From positions 434,001-498,000 of the forward strand of contig JBDWAL010000046.1 in assembly GCA_039978895.1 (NCBI GenBank): 64,000 nt of DNA, read 5' to 3'. Both the position numbers and the translations under genes were made by a program. The notes below the pieces were generated by a model that did not search any database, was not told the origin of the DNA, and worked only from the letters and a program-made list of their open reading frames with translations. The DNA is from Aliishimia sp039978895. GTDB lineage: Bacteria; Pseudomonadota; Alphaproteobacteria; Rhodobacterales; Rhodobacteraceae. The first letter of the stretch is position 1. Each line of letters starts with the position of its first letter. Shown here piece after piece: positions 26,363 through 34,090 of the stretch.

Positions 26363-28202
26363 CTACTGCCTCCAAATTGGCCAGACGTGTAATGATGCCG
26401 GTCACACCGTCCATTTCGACCATCTCGCCTGATCGAAAACGGATCGTTGCATCAGGCACGGAAATCACTGCGGGTTTGCCAAATTCACGGCACAAGATCG
26501 CGGCATGAGACAAGACACCACCGTACTCGCATATGACACCGCCAACCTGCCGCAATCCGACGCTCCAGGACGGAGGTAAAATGCGGCACACGACGATGGC
26601 ACCGTCAGGTGTTCGGGCCACGTCGTCCGCCGTCTGCGCAATCCAAACCGGGCCCCGCACGCGCCCCGCTGACGCACCACGTCCGCACGGTGTTTGGTTC
26701 GATTCTGAGGTGTCCCGAGCCGCGGCGATAGCTTCATCTGTAATGCCAAAGAGGCAAATCATGATCGGATCGCCAATACGGTCCGGAACAGCACCTAAAA
26801 ACCGGACTGGTGCAGGACCATTTTGGAATGTCATCATGGTGGTTCGCGCTGCCGCAAGGTGCGCCTTCCAATGCGCACCGCGTTTCTGGCCTGTGCCCGC
26901 AGCCCAATCAGCTGACACCTCAAAGATCATTTGATCCAAGGCCCACCGGTCCAGCAGCACAATATCATCGGCCTCGTCCAACCAACCTATTTTTGCCAAA
27001 AAGCCACCAAGTTCACGTAACCGACGCCAAAAGACTGATTGAAACCGGTGTTCAACATAGAGGTTGTGATTCTCGAGGTAAGGCGTGACTCTTTGTGCGC
27101 GTCGAAAGGCATTCTCAAACTTTTCAGCGGCGCCACGGTCGTCGATAAGTGCCATGCAACGGGTAAACATGTCTTCAGCAGATTGCGTCCTCGAATCCGT
27201 ATCAGTGTCGTCTATGCCAGTCTGTTTGAGCGCTGCCTTTATGCGGTTAAGAATGATCGATGGATGATCGTTCCACACACGGTCAAAATATGAAAAACCT
27301 ATACCGTCTGAATACTCGAACCAATCCTCACGCGCGGCCTCAAGCGCGGCATACCATAGGCCTAACTGGGGATTGTCCGCACATCTATTGGCGATTTCAG
27401 TCACCGTTTCCGCAGTTCTAATTTCGGCTTCAACCCCCAGGCGTTGGGCAAGTCGCGCAAGATCGCAGATCTGACGCTCAGGTTCGTAAATCTCCAGCGA
27501 ACCGTCCTTCAGCATGGTATTCACTGTCGCTGGATTGGCAGACGGGAAAAGCTCGGTGAAGACGTCGGAAAATTGGAGCAAGCCCAGATACCCGATGTTT
27601 AAAAGTTCGAAATGATATTGATATGCCTCAAAGAGAGCATCGACCAGGCGGCGATAGAACAGGCACAGATCGTGCCCAGAAGACAGGGCTCTTCCCCCCA
27701 GGCTGCGCGCATCGCTTTCGAAGTCGGGCAAGTCAGGCAAAGGAAGCGCGCGGAGTTGCGAGGTGAGCGAGATCATCTTTTTGCGCCAATTGTCCTCATA
27801 GTCCTCGAAACGCTCAAAAACATGGACGGTACGCCGCTCAAAAATCGAAGCGCGACGTTCGGCTTCTGCTTGTGTCGGAGCCGCTACAGGCGAAAAGTAG
27901 ATACGCCCTTGATGCACCCGCACATCTATGCCGTTCGACATCGGAAACGCGAGCATCCGGGTGTTGATTTGACCCATTGCGAGCTTGATCGCCTCTGGGA
28001 TTATTGTCTCGAATGGGAAAATCGGACCAGGATGATGCACATCTTCACGAAACCAAAATTCATCCGCGTCAGGTCCATCAAGGTCGAGACGTAAGTGCCC
28101 TGGATACAATGTGTCATCTGTCGCGTCTGCCCCACCGGCGGTCTCTTCCAATTCTTGTTTTACTGCTTGTTCCATCTCGACATCAGGCCAACAGGCAAAC
28201 AT
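26346..28202 (-). CDS. PEP-utilising/phosphohistidine-domain protein (large part of a split dikinase)
   Basis: About 618 residues. The N-terminal and central part begins with FWFREDVHHPGP, typical of the substrate domain of rifampin-phosphotransferase-like proteins. The C-terminus is a PEP-utilising mobile domain with the phospho-accepting His (about 566) in GGVLSHAAIL followed by GKPAVI. No ATP-binding domain is present; it is the next gene. The enzyme class moves the ATP beta-phosphate through His to a substrate hydroxyl, releasing AMP and phosphate. It is first in the minus arm, divergent from the peptide gene. The start is uncertain: ATG at 28202 or at 28175, neither with a strong ribosome site. 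Confidence 0.78.
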   Translation of the reverse strand: MFACWPDVEMEQAVKQELEETAGGADATDDTLYPGHLRLDLDGPDADEFWFREDVHHPGPIFPFETIIPEAIKLAMGQINTRMLAFPMSNGIDVRVHQGRIYFSPVAAPTQAEAERRASIFERRTVHVFERFEDYEDNWRKKMISLTSQLRALPLPDLPDFESDARSLGGRALSSGHDLCLFYRRLVDALFEAYQYHFELLNIGYLGLLQFSDVFTELFPSANPATVNTMLKDGSLEIYEPERQICDLARLAQRLGVEAEIRTAETVTEIANRCADNPQLGLWYAALEAAREDWFEYSDGIGFSYFDRVWNDHPSIILNRIKAALKQTGIDDTDTDSRTQSAEDMFTRCMALIDDRGAAEKFENAFRRAQRVTPYLENHNLYVEHRFQSVFWRRLRELGGFLAKIGWLDEADDIVLLDRWALDQMIFEVSADWAAGTGQKRGAHWKAHLAAARTTMMTFQNGPAPVRFLGAVPDRIGDPIMICLFGITDEAIAAARDTSESNQTPCGRGASAGRVRGPVWIAQTADDVARTPDGAIVVCRILPPSWSVGLRQVGGVICEYGGVLSHAAILCREFGKPAVISVPDATIRFRSGEMVEMDGVTGIITRLANLEAVDAEPE

Positions 28203-28378
28203 CAAAATCTACAACACATTCGCCCGTCGAGTGTTTGTGGCTGTTTATCGCTCAACCTGAGGTAGTCTTAGGGCGAGTTACCGCTTGCCGACATCTTGGG
28301 GCACAAAACCCCATGACAAAATTTTGCTGCTACCTGATGCTGGCGCATGAAACTGTAGTAAAATAAGGAAAATATCAT
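28203..28378. promoter_or_regulatory. Divergent promoter region of the peptide cluster
   Basis: 176 bases separating the split-dikinase operon (minus) from the peptide gene (plus), so it must hold promoters for both arms. A short inverted repeat GGGG-CACAAAA-CCCC lies near 28298-28312. The plus arm has TAAGGA 9 bases before its ATG. I could not identify clear -35/-10 pairs. Confidence 0.5.
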
Positions 28379-28609
28379 ATGAATAAATTCGGAATTGCGC
28401 TTACAGGTATCGGTGTCGCCATGGGAGGCGCAGCAGTTGCATCGACCCTTGAAGCGCCACTGAACACATTGTCCGAGCCAGCCCTGAGCGCGGCGGACGA
28501 TGTCAAAACGACACCGCTTTTTACAGAGCAAAAGGAGGGTGATGTCTACATTACTGCCTCCTCCGTGGGTGGTAGTGTCGGCGGTGGGGTGTCGGCGTCG
28601 GTGGTATGA
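28379..28609 (+). CDS. Ser/Gly-rich small peptide, candidate precursor peptide
   Basis: 76 residues with an ATG behind TAAGGA. Residues 1-23 are Gly/Ala-rich and hydrophobic (MNKFGIALTGIGVAMGGAAV), like a signal or leader. Residues 24-56 are polar and acidic. The last 18 residues (from Thr59) consist only of Ser, Thr, Gly, Ala and Val, with SSVGGSVGGGVSASVV at the end. There is no Cys. The gene is followed 25 bases later by a perfect rho-independent terminator and then by tailoring-type genes, and it diverges from another tailoring arm. This is the layout of a precursor gene for a ribosomally made, modified peptide. No known precursor family is recognised, and a plain secreted Gly-rich protein remains possible. 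Confidence 0.65.
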   Translation: MNKFGIALTGIGVAMGGAAVASTLEAPLNTLSEPALSAADDVKTTPLFTEQKEGDVYITASSVGGSVGGGVSASVV

Positions 28610-28634
28610 TGTCGTAATCGACTCCATTGAAGTT

Positions 28635-28665
28635 GTGCCAAGCCTCAATGGGCTTGGCACTTTTT
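28635..28665 (+). terminator. Rho-independent terminator/attenuator after the peptide gene
   Basis: A perfect 10-bp stem (GTGCCAAGCC at 28635-28644, complement at 28651-28660), a 6-base loop and five T. It would let the short peptide mRNA accumulate above the downstream enzyme genes. Confidence 0.85.
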
Positions 28666-28691
28666 GAAACCGATTGAGGACTGTGTTCAAG

Positions 28692-29684
28692 ATGTTGTCT
28701 GATCCGAACCATCTGAGGCTGGCCTTTCGCGGGTTGCGTGCCTGGGGGAGCGAGAAACCACTGCAAATGTCTTTGAGCGCATCCGAGCGAGAGTTCATGG
28801 CCCGACGCCGCATTGAAACGGCGTTTGAGGATTTCTCAGCGCCAAGCCAGTTTCAATGTCTTTACCGCAACGTTTTCGAACGCCAAATGGCCGCAGTAGA
28901 GGCGGTGCGCAAAGACCTTAAGGTGCTCGATGTCAAAAGTCGGCTCTACAAGGGAGCAGCTGTCGTTAAGCAGATACTTGGTGGGGAACCATTCAGCGTT
29001 ATGCGTGACGTCGATCTCATCGTGCCGCCAGATTGTGGTGCAAAGGCGCGCGCCGTGCTGTCTCATCATGGGTTTCAGCAAGCTGATTTCAACCTTAAAA
29101 CGCGATGTCTCGGGGATGCCGATCCAAACCGGGTGGCAGCCTATGAGGCCAATAGTTACGAGCTTTACGCCTTCTCGCGCGTCGAACGGCTGGCCCTCCC
29201 GGCTGCGTTGGCAGACTGCCCGCAGCTATGGCAACGCGCCCCGATTTGGCATGACGGTGATTCCGTTTTGGTGCTCGTGACGATTGATGTTCATGTCCGC
29301 GCTGCGGAAGATATTCCCGCCGACTATCTTTGGACGGGTCCGGAAGATCATTCTTTCATTGATCAGTCGACCGAGGCATGGCTTCTCGCAACGCGGTACT
29401 ACCTTGATCTGGTGCGCCAAAAGGAACGTCCAATTTTGCGGGATCTGTTCTACCTCGCTCGCTTGTTGCCAAAGGTCGACGTAGACCTTTGTCTTGCACA
29501 TGCGGTCCGCCACGATACGGTTCCAGCGTTTTTTTATACATACAATTTCTTACAGGCAGCCGGGGTTCCAGTTGAACCATTGCATCCTGATGTCTTGCTA
29601 AAGGGAAATCGCAAAAATGATTTCGGATGGCAGTATGGCAAACTTGCAGGGACGCTTGATGCGGTTCCACCCGTGGCGGCATAG
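28692..29684 (+). CDS. NTP_transf_5-like nucleotidyltransferase-family protein
   Basis: 330 residues from the ATG at 28692, with TGAGGA upstream. The core LYKGAAVVKQI, then RDVDLIVPP (about 105-113), then IDVHV has the KG...RDxDL...D spacing of the uncharacterised NTP_transf_5 nucleotidyltransferases. These occur in lasso-peptide and other natural-product clusters and may transfer nucleotidyl groups to a product. It follows the peptide terminator directly and is 3 bases from the exonuclease gene, forming one transcript. Its substrate is unknown; nucleotidylation of the peptide is only a hypothesis. Confidence 0.75.
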   Translation: MLSDPNHLRLAFRGLRAWGSEKPLQMSLSASEREFMARRRIETAFEDFSAPSQFQCLYRNVFERQMAAVEAVRKDLKVLDVKSRLYKGAAVVKQILGGEPFSVMRDVDLIVPPDCGAKARAVLSHHGFQQADFNLKTRCLGDADPNRVAAYEANSYELYAFSRVERLALPAALADCPQLWQRAPIWHDGDSVLVLVTIDVHVRAAEDIPADYLWTGPEDHSFIDQSTEAWLLATRYYLDLVRQKERPILRDLFYLARLLPKVDVDLCLAHAVRHDTVPAFFYTYNFLQAAGVPVEPLHPDVLLKGNRKNDFGWQYGKLAGTLDAVPPVAA

Positions 29685-29687
29685 ACT

Positions 29688-30284
29688 ATGGGGGATCAAA
29701 GCTTTTATGTTGTCGTCGACATCGAAACGGATGGTCCATTTCCTGGACAGCAGGCAATGCGAAATCTGTCTGCCGTTGTGACGGATGACCATGGCAAGGA
29801 GCTTGGAAGCTTTTCCGTGAATCTCATTCCACCAGAAAACACAGCGCCTGATCCAGATACGTTGACCTGGTGGCAGCAAAAACAACCCGAGATTTGGGCA
29901 CAAATCACCGCGGATCCTCTGCCCGTTCGGACTGCAATCCTCGACTTTGAGACGTTCGTGCGTGGTTATGATGGAAGACGTATCTTCTTAGCGCACCCTT
30001 TGGCCTTTGATGGGGTCTGGATCGACTACTATATGCAAAAGGTGCTGGGCCAGGGTTTGATGGCCTTCCACGGCGTGGAAGACCCCCTGTTTTTCGGAGC
30101 AGGAATCGACTTGCCGTCGTTTGTGTCAGGGGCACTTGGCATCGATTACAGCCTTTGCCGTCATGGTTCCTATCCACCCGACGTTGCAACGGATTTAGCC
30201 CACACACATCATGGCCTCGACGATGCAAGGGGCCATGCGGATGTGCTGCGCAAGACTTTGAAGATTGTCCGCCAACGCCAATGA
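29688..30284 (+). CDS. DEDDh 3'-5' exonuclease-family protein
   Basis: 198 residues of the DnaQ-like fold. Motif Exo I is DIETDGP (Asp11, Glu13), Exo II has the Asp in HPLAFDGVW, and Exo III is HHGLDDARGHA with the DEDDh histidine and aspartate. Such enzymes remove 3' nucleotides from RNA or DNA. It is tightly packed between the nucleotidyltransferase gene and the unknown 379-residue protein gene (ATGA overlap), so it belongs to the same transcript. Why an exonuclease should be in a peptide-tailoring unit is unclear; it could equally remove a nucleotide adduct. Confidence 0.8.
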   Translation: MGDQSFYVVVDIETDGPFPGQQAMRNLSAVVTDDHGKELGSFSVNLIPPENTAPDPDTLTWWQQKQPEIWAQITADPLPVRTAILDFETFVRGYDGRRIFLAHPLAFDGVWIDYYMQKVLGQGLMAFHGVEDPLFFGAGIDLPSFVSGALGIDYSLCRHGSYPPDVATDLAHTHHGLDDARGHADVLRKTLKIVRQRQ

Positions 30285-31420
30285 CCCAATCGTCCTGTCG
30301 ACTATCAGCGTTTGGAACAGCCGTTGAAGAATGCCTGGGGGCGAATGTTTCGCCCAATAGTCTCGAGGCTGCCTGTGTGGCCTTGGAAATCGATCCGGAG
30401 GCTTTGCTATGGCTGACGGACGCGACGACGATTGCGCGGGGGTGCGGCACATGCCGTCTTATTGACAGCACAGTTTTATCGCACCCAAAAACGATTGAAC
30501 CTGTTTTGTCTGGGCGGGTTGGACTAGCAGAGGCAGCTGTACCTCTTGTCGCTACAGTCTGTGACCTTCAGGGACAGGGCGCAGTCGTGACAACTTGTGT
30601 CTTGCGTAACATAAGGTCCTATCTTCATCCCGAAATATGCACCCAGAATTCAATTGGCGCAGCGCGGCAACGATACGACAGCGTGGCCAAGCTCACAGAG
30701 GATGTCATGACCCATGGCCTCGAAGTTGTCGGCTTACCGCGTTACTGCGTCATGTTCCTAGGTATGGGGCGGTTTGATTTCATAGCAACGGTTGCCCACG
30801 CCGAGCAGGTAGCGAAGGCCGCATCAAACATGCTGATCGACCTCGGTGTTGAATTGACGATCATGCAAAGTGACGTCACTTCAGCCAATGACAGCATAGC
30901 GGATACATTGGCGCAGGACACCTTATCGAGCCGGTTCAGGGTAAGCAAAGCCGCAGATCGAATGGGATTTGATGGGGCGCAACGCGCAAAACTCCCACTT
31001 GGTTGGGCCACATGGCTGTCACTTCCACGAATAAATTCCGAGGATGAAAACCGGGACATGTCTCGCGATTTAGCGCGCGGACGGCTTGATGTTTCCGGAT
31101 GTAGCCGGTTCTTGCGACAAGGAAATGCGCGCGTCGTTCAGTTGCAGTCGCGGGGCGTTTTGTTGAACACCTTCTTTTGCCAGCGGATTCCGGAAATCTG
31201 CCGGGCATCAGCGACCAGAACCGTCCCTGTTGTTCCTCTCTTCAGTAGCACTGATGATCTAATCGTTGTTGGACCAAATGAAGCCGTTGTGCGGTGCTTG
31301 GATAAGGTGCGGGCGGAAGCGAAAGGAATTTTGGGTGTGCAGACAACGTCTGCCGTAACGCCGGTCGAACCCAGGAGACCCGCCAACACAGCGCGGCGTC
31401 TGGCTGCCTTGATGTGTTGA
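30281..31420 (+). CDS. Unknown 379-residue protein
   Basis: Begins at an ATG overlapping the exonuclease stop as ATGA. I do not recognise the family. It has ten or so scattered cysteines without a CxxxCxxC radical-SAM motif, no signal peptide and no membrane segment. The middle (RYCVMFLGMGRFDF) and late region (VPLFSSTDDLIVVGP, Asp325-Asp326) have the hydrophobic-strand, acidic-turn, hydrophobic-strand look of a nucleotidyl-cyclase/polymerase palm (GGDD/GGDEF-like). The first glycines are missing, so this resemblance is tentative. It is probably co-expressed with the exonuclease and the nucleotidyltransferase. Confidence 0.65.
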   Translation: MTQSSCRLSAFGTAVEECLGANVSPNSLEAACVALEIDPEALLWLTDATTIARGCGTCRLIDSTVLSHPKTIEPVLSGRVGLAEAAVPLVATVCDLQGQGAVVTTCVLRNIRSYLHPEICTQNSIGAARQRYDSVAKLTEDVMTHGLEVVGLPRYCVMFLGMGRFDFIATVAHAEQVAKAASNMLIDLGVELTIMQSDVTSANDSIADTLAQDTLSSRFRVSKAADRMGFDGAQRAKLPLGWATWLSLPRINSEDENRDMSRDLARGRLDVSGCSRFLRQGNARVVQLQSRGVLLNTFFCQRIPEICRASATRTVPVVPLFSSTDDLIVVGPNEAVVRCLDKVRAEAKGILGVQTTSAVTPVEPRRPANTARRLAALMC

Positions 31421-31743
31421 TCCCAGACCAACAACGGGCGCCCCAGGTACCAGGTTTGATCACACAGGACGAACGCGGTTTTCTGTTCGTCCTGGGACGA
31501 GACATGGCATACGCCGACGGTGTCTATGTCGACGCCGGAAGCTTTCTTGGGGCATCAGCCCATGCGTTGGCGTCCGGGTTTTCCAATGCGCGTCCGACCG
31601 ATCGCACAGCGCATGTGCACTGTTTTGATGCCTTTCAGACTTCCTTCCCTGAGACATGCGCATTGATAGAGAAAAAGTCTGGCATTCAGGCTTCTCGCGC
31701 ACGGCAATCATCTGGTGTTCGACGTCAATTTTCGATCGTATAG
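31414..31743 (+). pseudogene. Truncated methyltransferase-like ORF
   Basis: 109 codons from a GTG overlapping the previous gene end by 7 bases. The segment GVYVDAGSFLGASAHAL followed by VHCFDAF looks like the SAM-binding start of TylF/class I methyltransferases. Such proteins need about 200 or more residues, and here the frame stops soon after with an unrelated-looking tail. No continuation was found in other frames just downstream. It is probably a remnant at the edge of the cluster. Confidence 0.5.
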
Positions 31744-32030
31744 ATGGTGCAATCCCTCGGTTCGGGTGCTCGAAGGGAAACCGCGTATTGCAGGCAGTCG
31801 ACGAAAACTCCCGCTTTTGCATTCACCTCGAACGTCAATAATATGTCGTCATGTACCAATCTGCACATGATCTGATTTGGCTGTAGAGTTACCTTTGGGT
31901 CTGACAACACTAAGAAATTGCACGTCTGTTCTGCGATCTCCACACGAAGTCTGTAGTCGTTCCCCAATGGAATTATAGTACTTGCTAGGTATCCCAAAAG
32001 GAAACCGCATATCACCAAAATGGTCTTCAT
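31725..32030 (-). CDS. Small membrane-anchored protein, unknown function
   Basis: 101 residues starting MKTILVICGFLLGYLAS, a signal peptide or single membrane anchor, followed by a polar part of about 80 residues with four cysteines that could form disulfides outside the cytoplasm. The ribosome site is weak. It overlaps the end of the truncated methyltransferase ORF by 19 bases on the opposite strand. Amino-acid composition is normal for a real protein, but no family is recognised. Confidence 0.5.
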   Translation of the reverse strand: MKTILVICGFLLGYLASTIIPLGNDYRLRVEIAEQTCNFLVLSDPKVTLQPNQIMCRLVHDDILLTFEVNAKAGVFVDCLQYAVSLRAPEPRDCTIYTIEN

Positions 32031-32142
32031 GCTCAGTGGCTAAAGATCAAAGGGCAGGAATTGGTGTGTTTTGGGTGCAGCTGGCAAGTTCTGACAGGAA
32101 TTTCAAATCAGACACCGCTTTGAGGCATAGTGCCCCCACCGT

Positions 32143-32778
32143 TTAAGCTTGCAAGTGCCGCGCCAAGTGGTCGTGGATTTTTTGGCGGGTTAGCGTTTCG
32201 TCCCCGGCCAATGCGGCTTCTAAAATTTCAGCATGGTGTTGGATATTCATAGAGATAAAATCAAAGTTAAGGTCTTCGACCATCAACTGCTGGCGAAAGC
32301 GGACATAGACCAAGGCGTGGGTCGATTTCAGCGTATCCGATCCGCAGGCCGAGATCAGGGTTTCGTGGAATTCTTTTTCGGCGTTGAACCAGATTTCCAC
32401 CAACGGGCTGGTATCCGAGGCAGCATGAATGCGGGTTTCGATATGTCTAAGTTGGTGATGTGCGGCGGACAAACGCGCTTCCCATGCCACCCCGCCATTG
32501 CGGATCGACATGCAGGTGCCCTCTGCCTCGAGCAAAACGCGGATATGGGTCAATTCATGGATCAAATGCGGTGAGCGTTCGGGCACGCGAAACCCGCGTT
32601 GCTCTTGAAACGTCACCAAGCCTTCGGTCGACAACCGAAACAACGCTTCGCGTACCGTGCTTGCCGAACACCCCAAATCATCACGCAACCCTTCGGCACG
32701 CAATTTGGCACCATGGGCAAAAGCAGCCGTGATCAAGCGGTATCGCAGCGTTTCATAAATATCTTTGTCTTGCGTCAT
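32143..32778 (-). CDS. GntR-family (FCD) transcriptional regulator
   Basis: 211 residues: an N-terminal winged helix (about 10-70; GCSASTVREALFRLSTEGLV is the recognition part) and an all-helical FCD ligand-binding domain (about 78-205) with histidines in HHQL, FHETL and HAEIL that usually bind a metal and an organic acid. It is divergent from the TRAP solute-binding gene across 203 bases. FCD regulators of this kind typically repress uronate or aldarate genes, so it is the likely regulator of the island that follows. Confidence 0.88.
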   Translation of the reverse strand: MTQDKDIYETLRYRLITAAFAHGAKLRAEGLRDDLGCSASTVREALFRLSTEGLVTFQEQRGFRVPERSPHLIHELTHIRVLLEAEGTCMSIRNGGVAWEARLSAAHHQLRHIETRIHAASDTSPLVEIWFNAEKEFHETLISACGSDTLKSTHALVYVRFRQQLMVEDLNFDFISMNIQHHAEILEAALAGDETLTRQKIHDHLARHLQA

Positions 32779-32848
32779 CTGTCCGTCATATTCGAAGGGG
32801 AACGGCGTCAGTGTTGGCCAAATACTTTCGGAATTCCACCAAAATCAC

Positions 32849-32866
32849 GAAATTTTCTGAAATTTT
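32849..32866. promoter_or_regulatory. Direct repeat in the regulator/TRAP promoter region
   Basis: GAAATTTT occurs twice with a 2-base gap, so repeat starts are 10 bases apart, about one helical turn, in the AT-rich part of the divergent intergenic region. It is a candidate operator for the GntR protein or an UP-like element. Confidence 0.3.
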
Positions 32867-32981
32867 ATTTTTCGGTTGTGAGACTCAATTTCCCGACTTA
32901 CGCTCTTGGTCAGCGTACCCACGCGAAGGGGAAACTCATCGCGCTCAAAAACAAACGCGTCACAACGTCTGGGAGGACCAC

Positions 32982-34004
32982 ATGACATTCATCAAAAAAG
33001 CGGCCACGCTGGCTGCTGTATCCGCACTCGCACTGAGCGCTGCTGTTGCAGCCTCTGCGCAAAGCACAACATTGCGCATTCAAACGCACTTCTCGCCGGA
33101 AACACTGTCGGGTCAGCTTGCCAAGAAATACATCGAAGACGTGCAAGCCATGTCCAACGGTGAAATCTCCATCGAGATGTTCTACTCATCATCCGTCGTC
33201 AAATCCGTTGAAACCTTTGACGCAGCCGCAACAGGCATCCTTGATTGCGACATGACAGGTGGCGCCTACCAGACCGGTAAAAACCCAGCCTTCCAATTCG
33301 CAGGCGACTTGATGGGCGGCTACGGCAACCCATACCAGCAAATGGCATGGTTGCTGCACGGTGACGGGCGCGCAGCCTTGAACGGTCTCTATAACGACTA
33401 CAACATGGAATTCATCGGCTGGTGGATCCCAGGTCCAGAATCGCTGGCCTCCACGAAACCAATCCGCAACGTAGAAGACTTCAAAGACTGGAAATTCCGC
33501 TCCCCCCCCGGCCTTGCGACAAAAGTATTCGCGAACTTGGGCGCGTCCCCCATCGTGATGGATTTCAACGAGATCTTTACAGCTCTTGAAACCGGCATCA
33601 TCGACGGCGCGGACGCGGCCAACCTGACCAACAACATCGGTCTGGGTCTATACGACATCGCCAAGCACACCAACTACCCCGGCTTCCACTCTATGCCAGC
33701 AGACCACCTTGCCTGCCGCAAGGACGTCTGGGACGCCATGCCGGCGCACCACAAAAAGATCATGGAAGTCGCCATGGACAGCCTAGCGCTGCACAACGCG
33801 ACCTTGAACGAAGTCAAGAACGCGCAAAACGCGGTCAAGCTTCAAGCCGAAGGTGTTGAACTGTATGAATGGTCCCCTGAAGAGCTCGGCAAATTCCGCA
33901 CAGCTGTAAAAGCTGGCTGGGAAGAGTTTGCGACAACTCCAGAGTCCAAAGCACTGTTGGAAAGCCACATCGCATTTCTAACCGAAATCGGCGCGTTCAA
34001 GTAA
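32982..34004 (+). CDS. TRAP transporter substrate-binding protein (DctP family)
   Basis: 340 residues from the ATG behind GGGAGG. A Sec signal peptide (about 1-26, ending in ASAQS) is followed by the DctP fold with LRIQTHFSPETL, GELM-like loops and the carboxylate-binding region around KFRSPPGLATKVFANLG. It captures an organic acid in the periplasm for the QM permease encoded 1.3 kb downstream. The neighbouring catabolic genes suggest a hexuronate or aldarate ligand. A hairpin terminator directly after the gene may keep binding-protein mRNA above permease mRNA. Confidence 0.9.
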   Translation: MTFIKKAATLAAVSALALSAAVAASAQSTTLRIQTHFSPETLSGQLAKKYIEDVQAMSNGEISIEMFYSSSVVKSVETFDAAATGILDCDMTGGAYQTGKNPAFQFAGDLMGGYGNPYQQMAWLLHGDGRAALNGLYNDYNMEFIGWWIPGPESLASTKPIRNVEDFKDWKFRSPPGLATKVFANLGASPIVMDFNEIFTALETGIIDGADAANLTNNIGLGLYDIAKHTNYPGFHSMPADHLACRKDVWDAMPAHHKKIMEVAMDSLALHNATLNEVKNAQNAVKLQAEGVELYEWSPEELGKFRTAVKAGWEEFATTPESKALLESHIAFLTEIGAFK

Positions 34005-34031
34005 ACCCGCCTTTTTTCGCGTAAAACATAT

Positions 34032-34064
34032 CGGCAGGGCCTGCATTCCGGGTCCTGCCGTTTT
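34032..34064 (+). terminator. Hairpin terminator/attenuator after dctP
   Basis: A 10-bp stem with one wobble pair (34032-34041 with 34051-34060), a 9-base loop and TTTT. It lies 27 bases after the binding-protein gene and inside the presumed operon. Confidence 0.65.
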
Positions 34065-34090
34065 CACCTCATCCCCCCTTCGGATTTCTG

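Noticed and set aside
22961..31743. Classic lasso-peptide or lanthipeptide cluster
   Set aside because: No asparagine-synthetase-like cyclase, transglutaminase-like protease, PqqD/RRE protein, LanB/LanC/LanM, YcaO or peptide ABC exporter was found in the region.
31656..31841. Possible frameshifted continuation of the truncated methyltransferase
   Set aside because: The 61-codon frame does not show the expected downstream methyltransferase motifs, so no frameshift repair is proposed.
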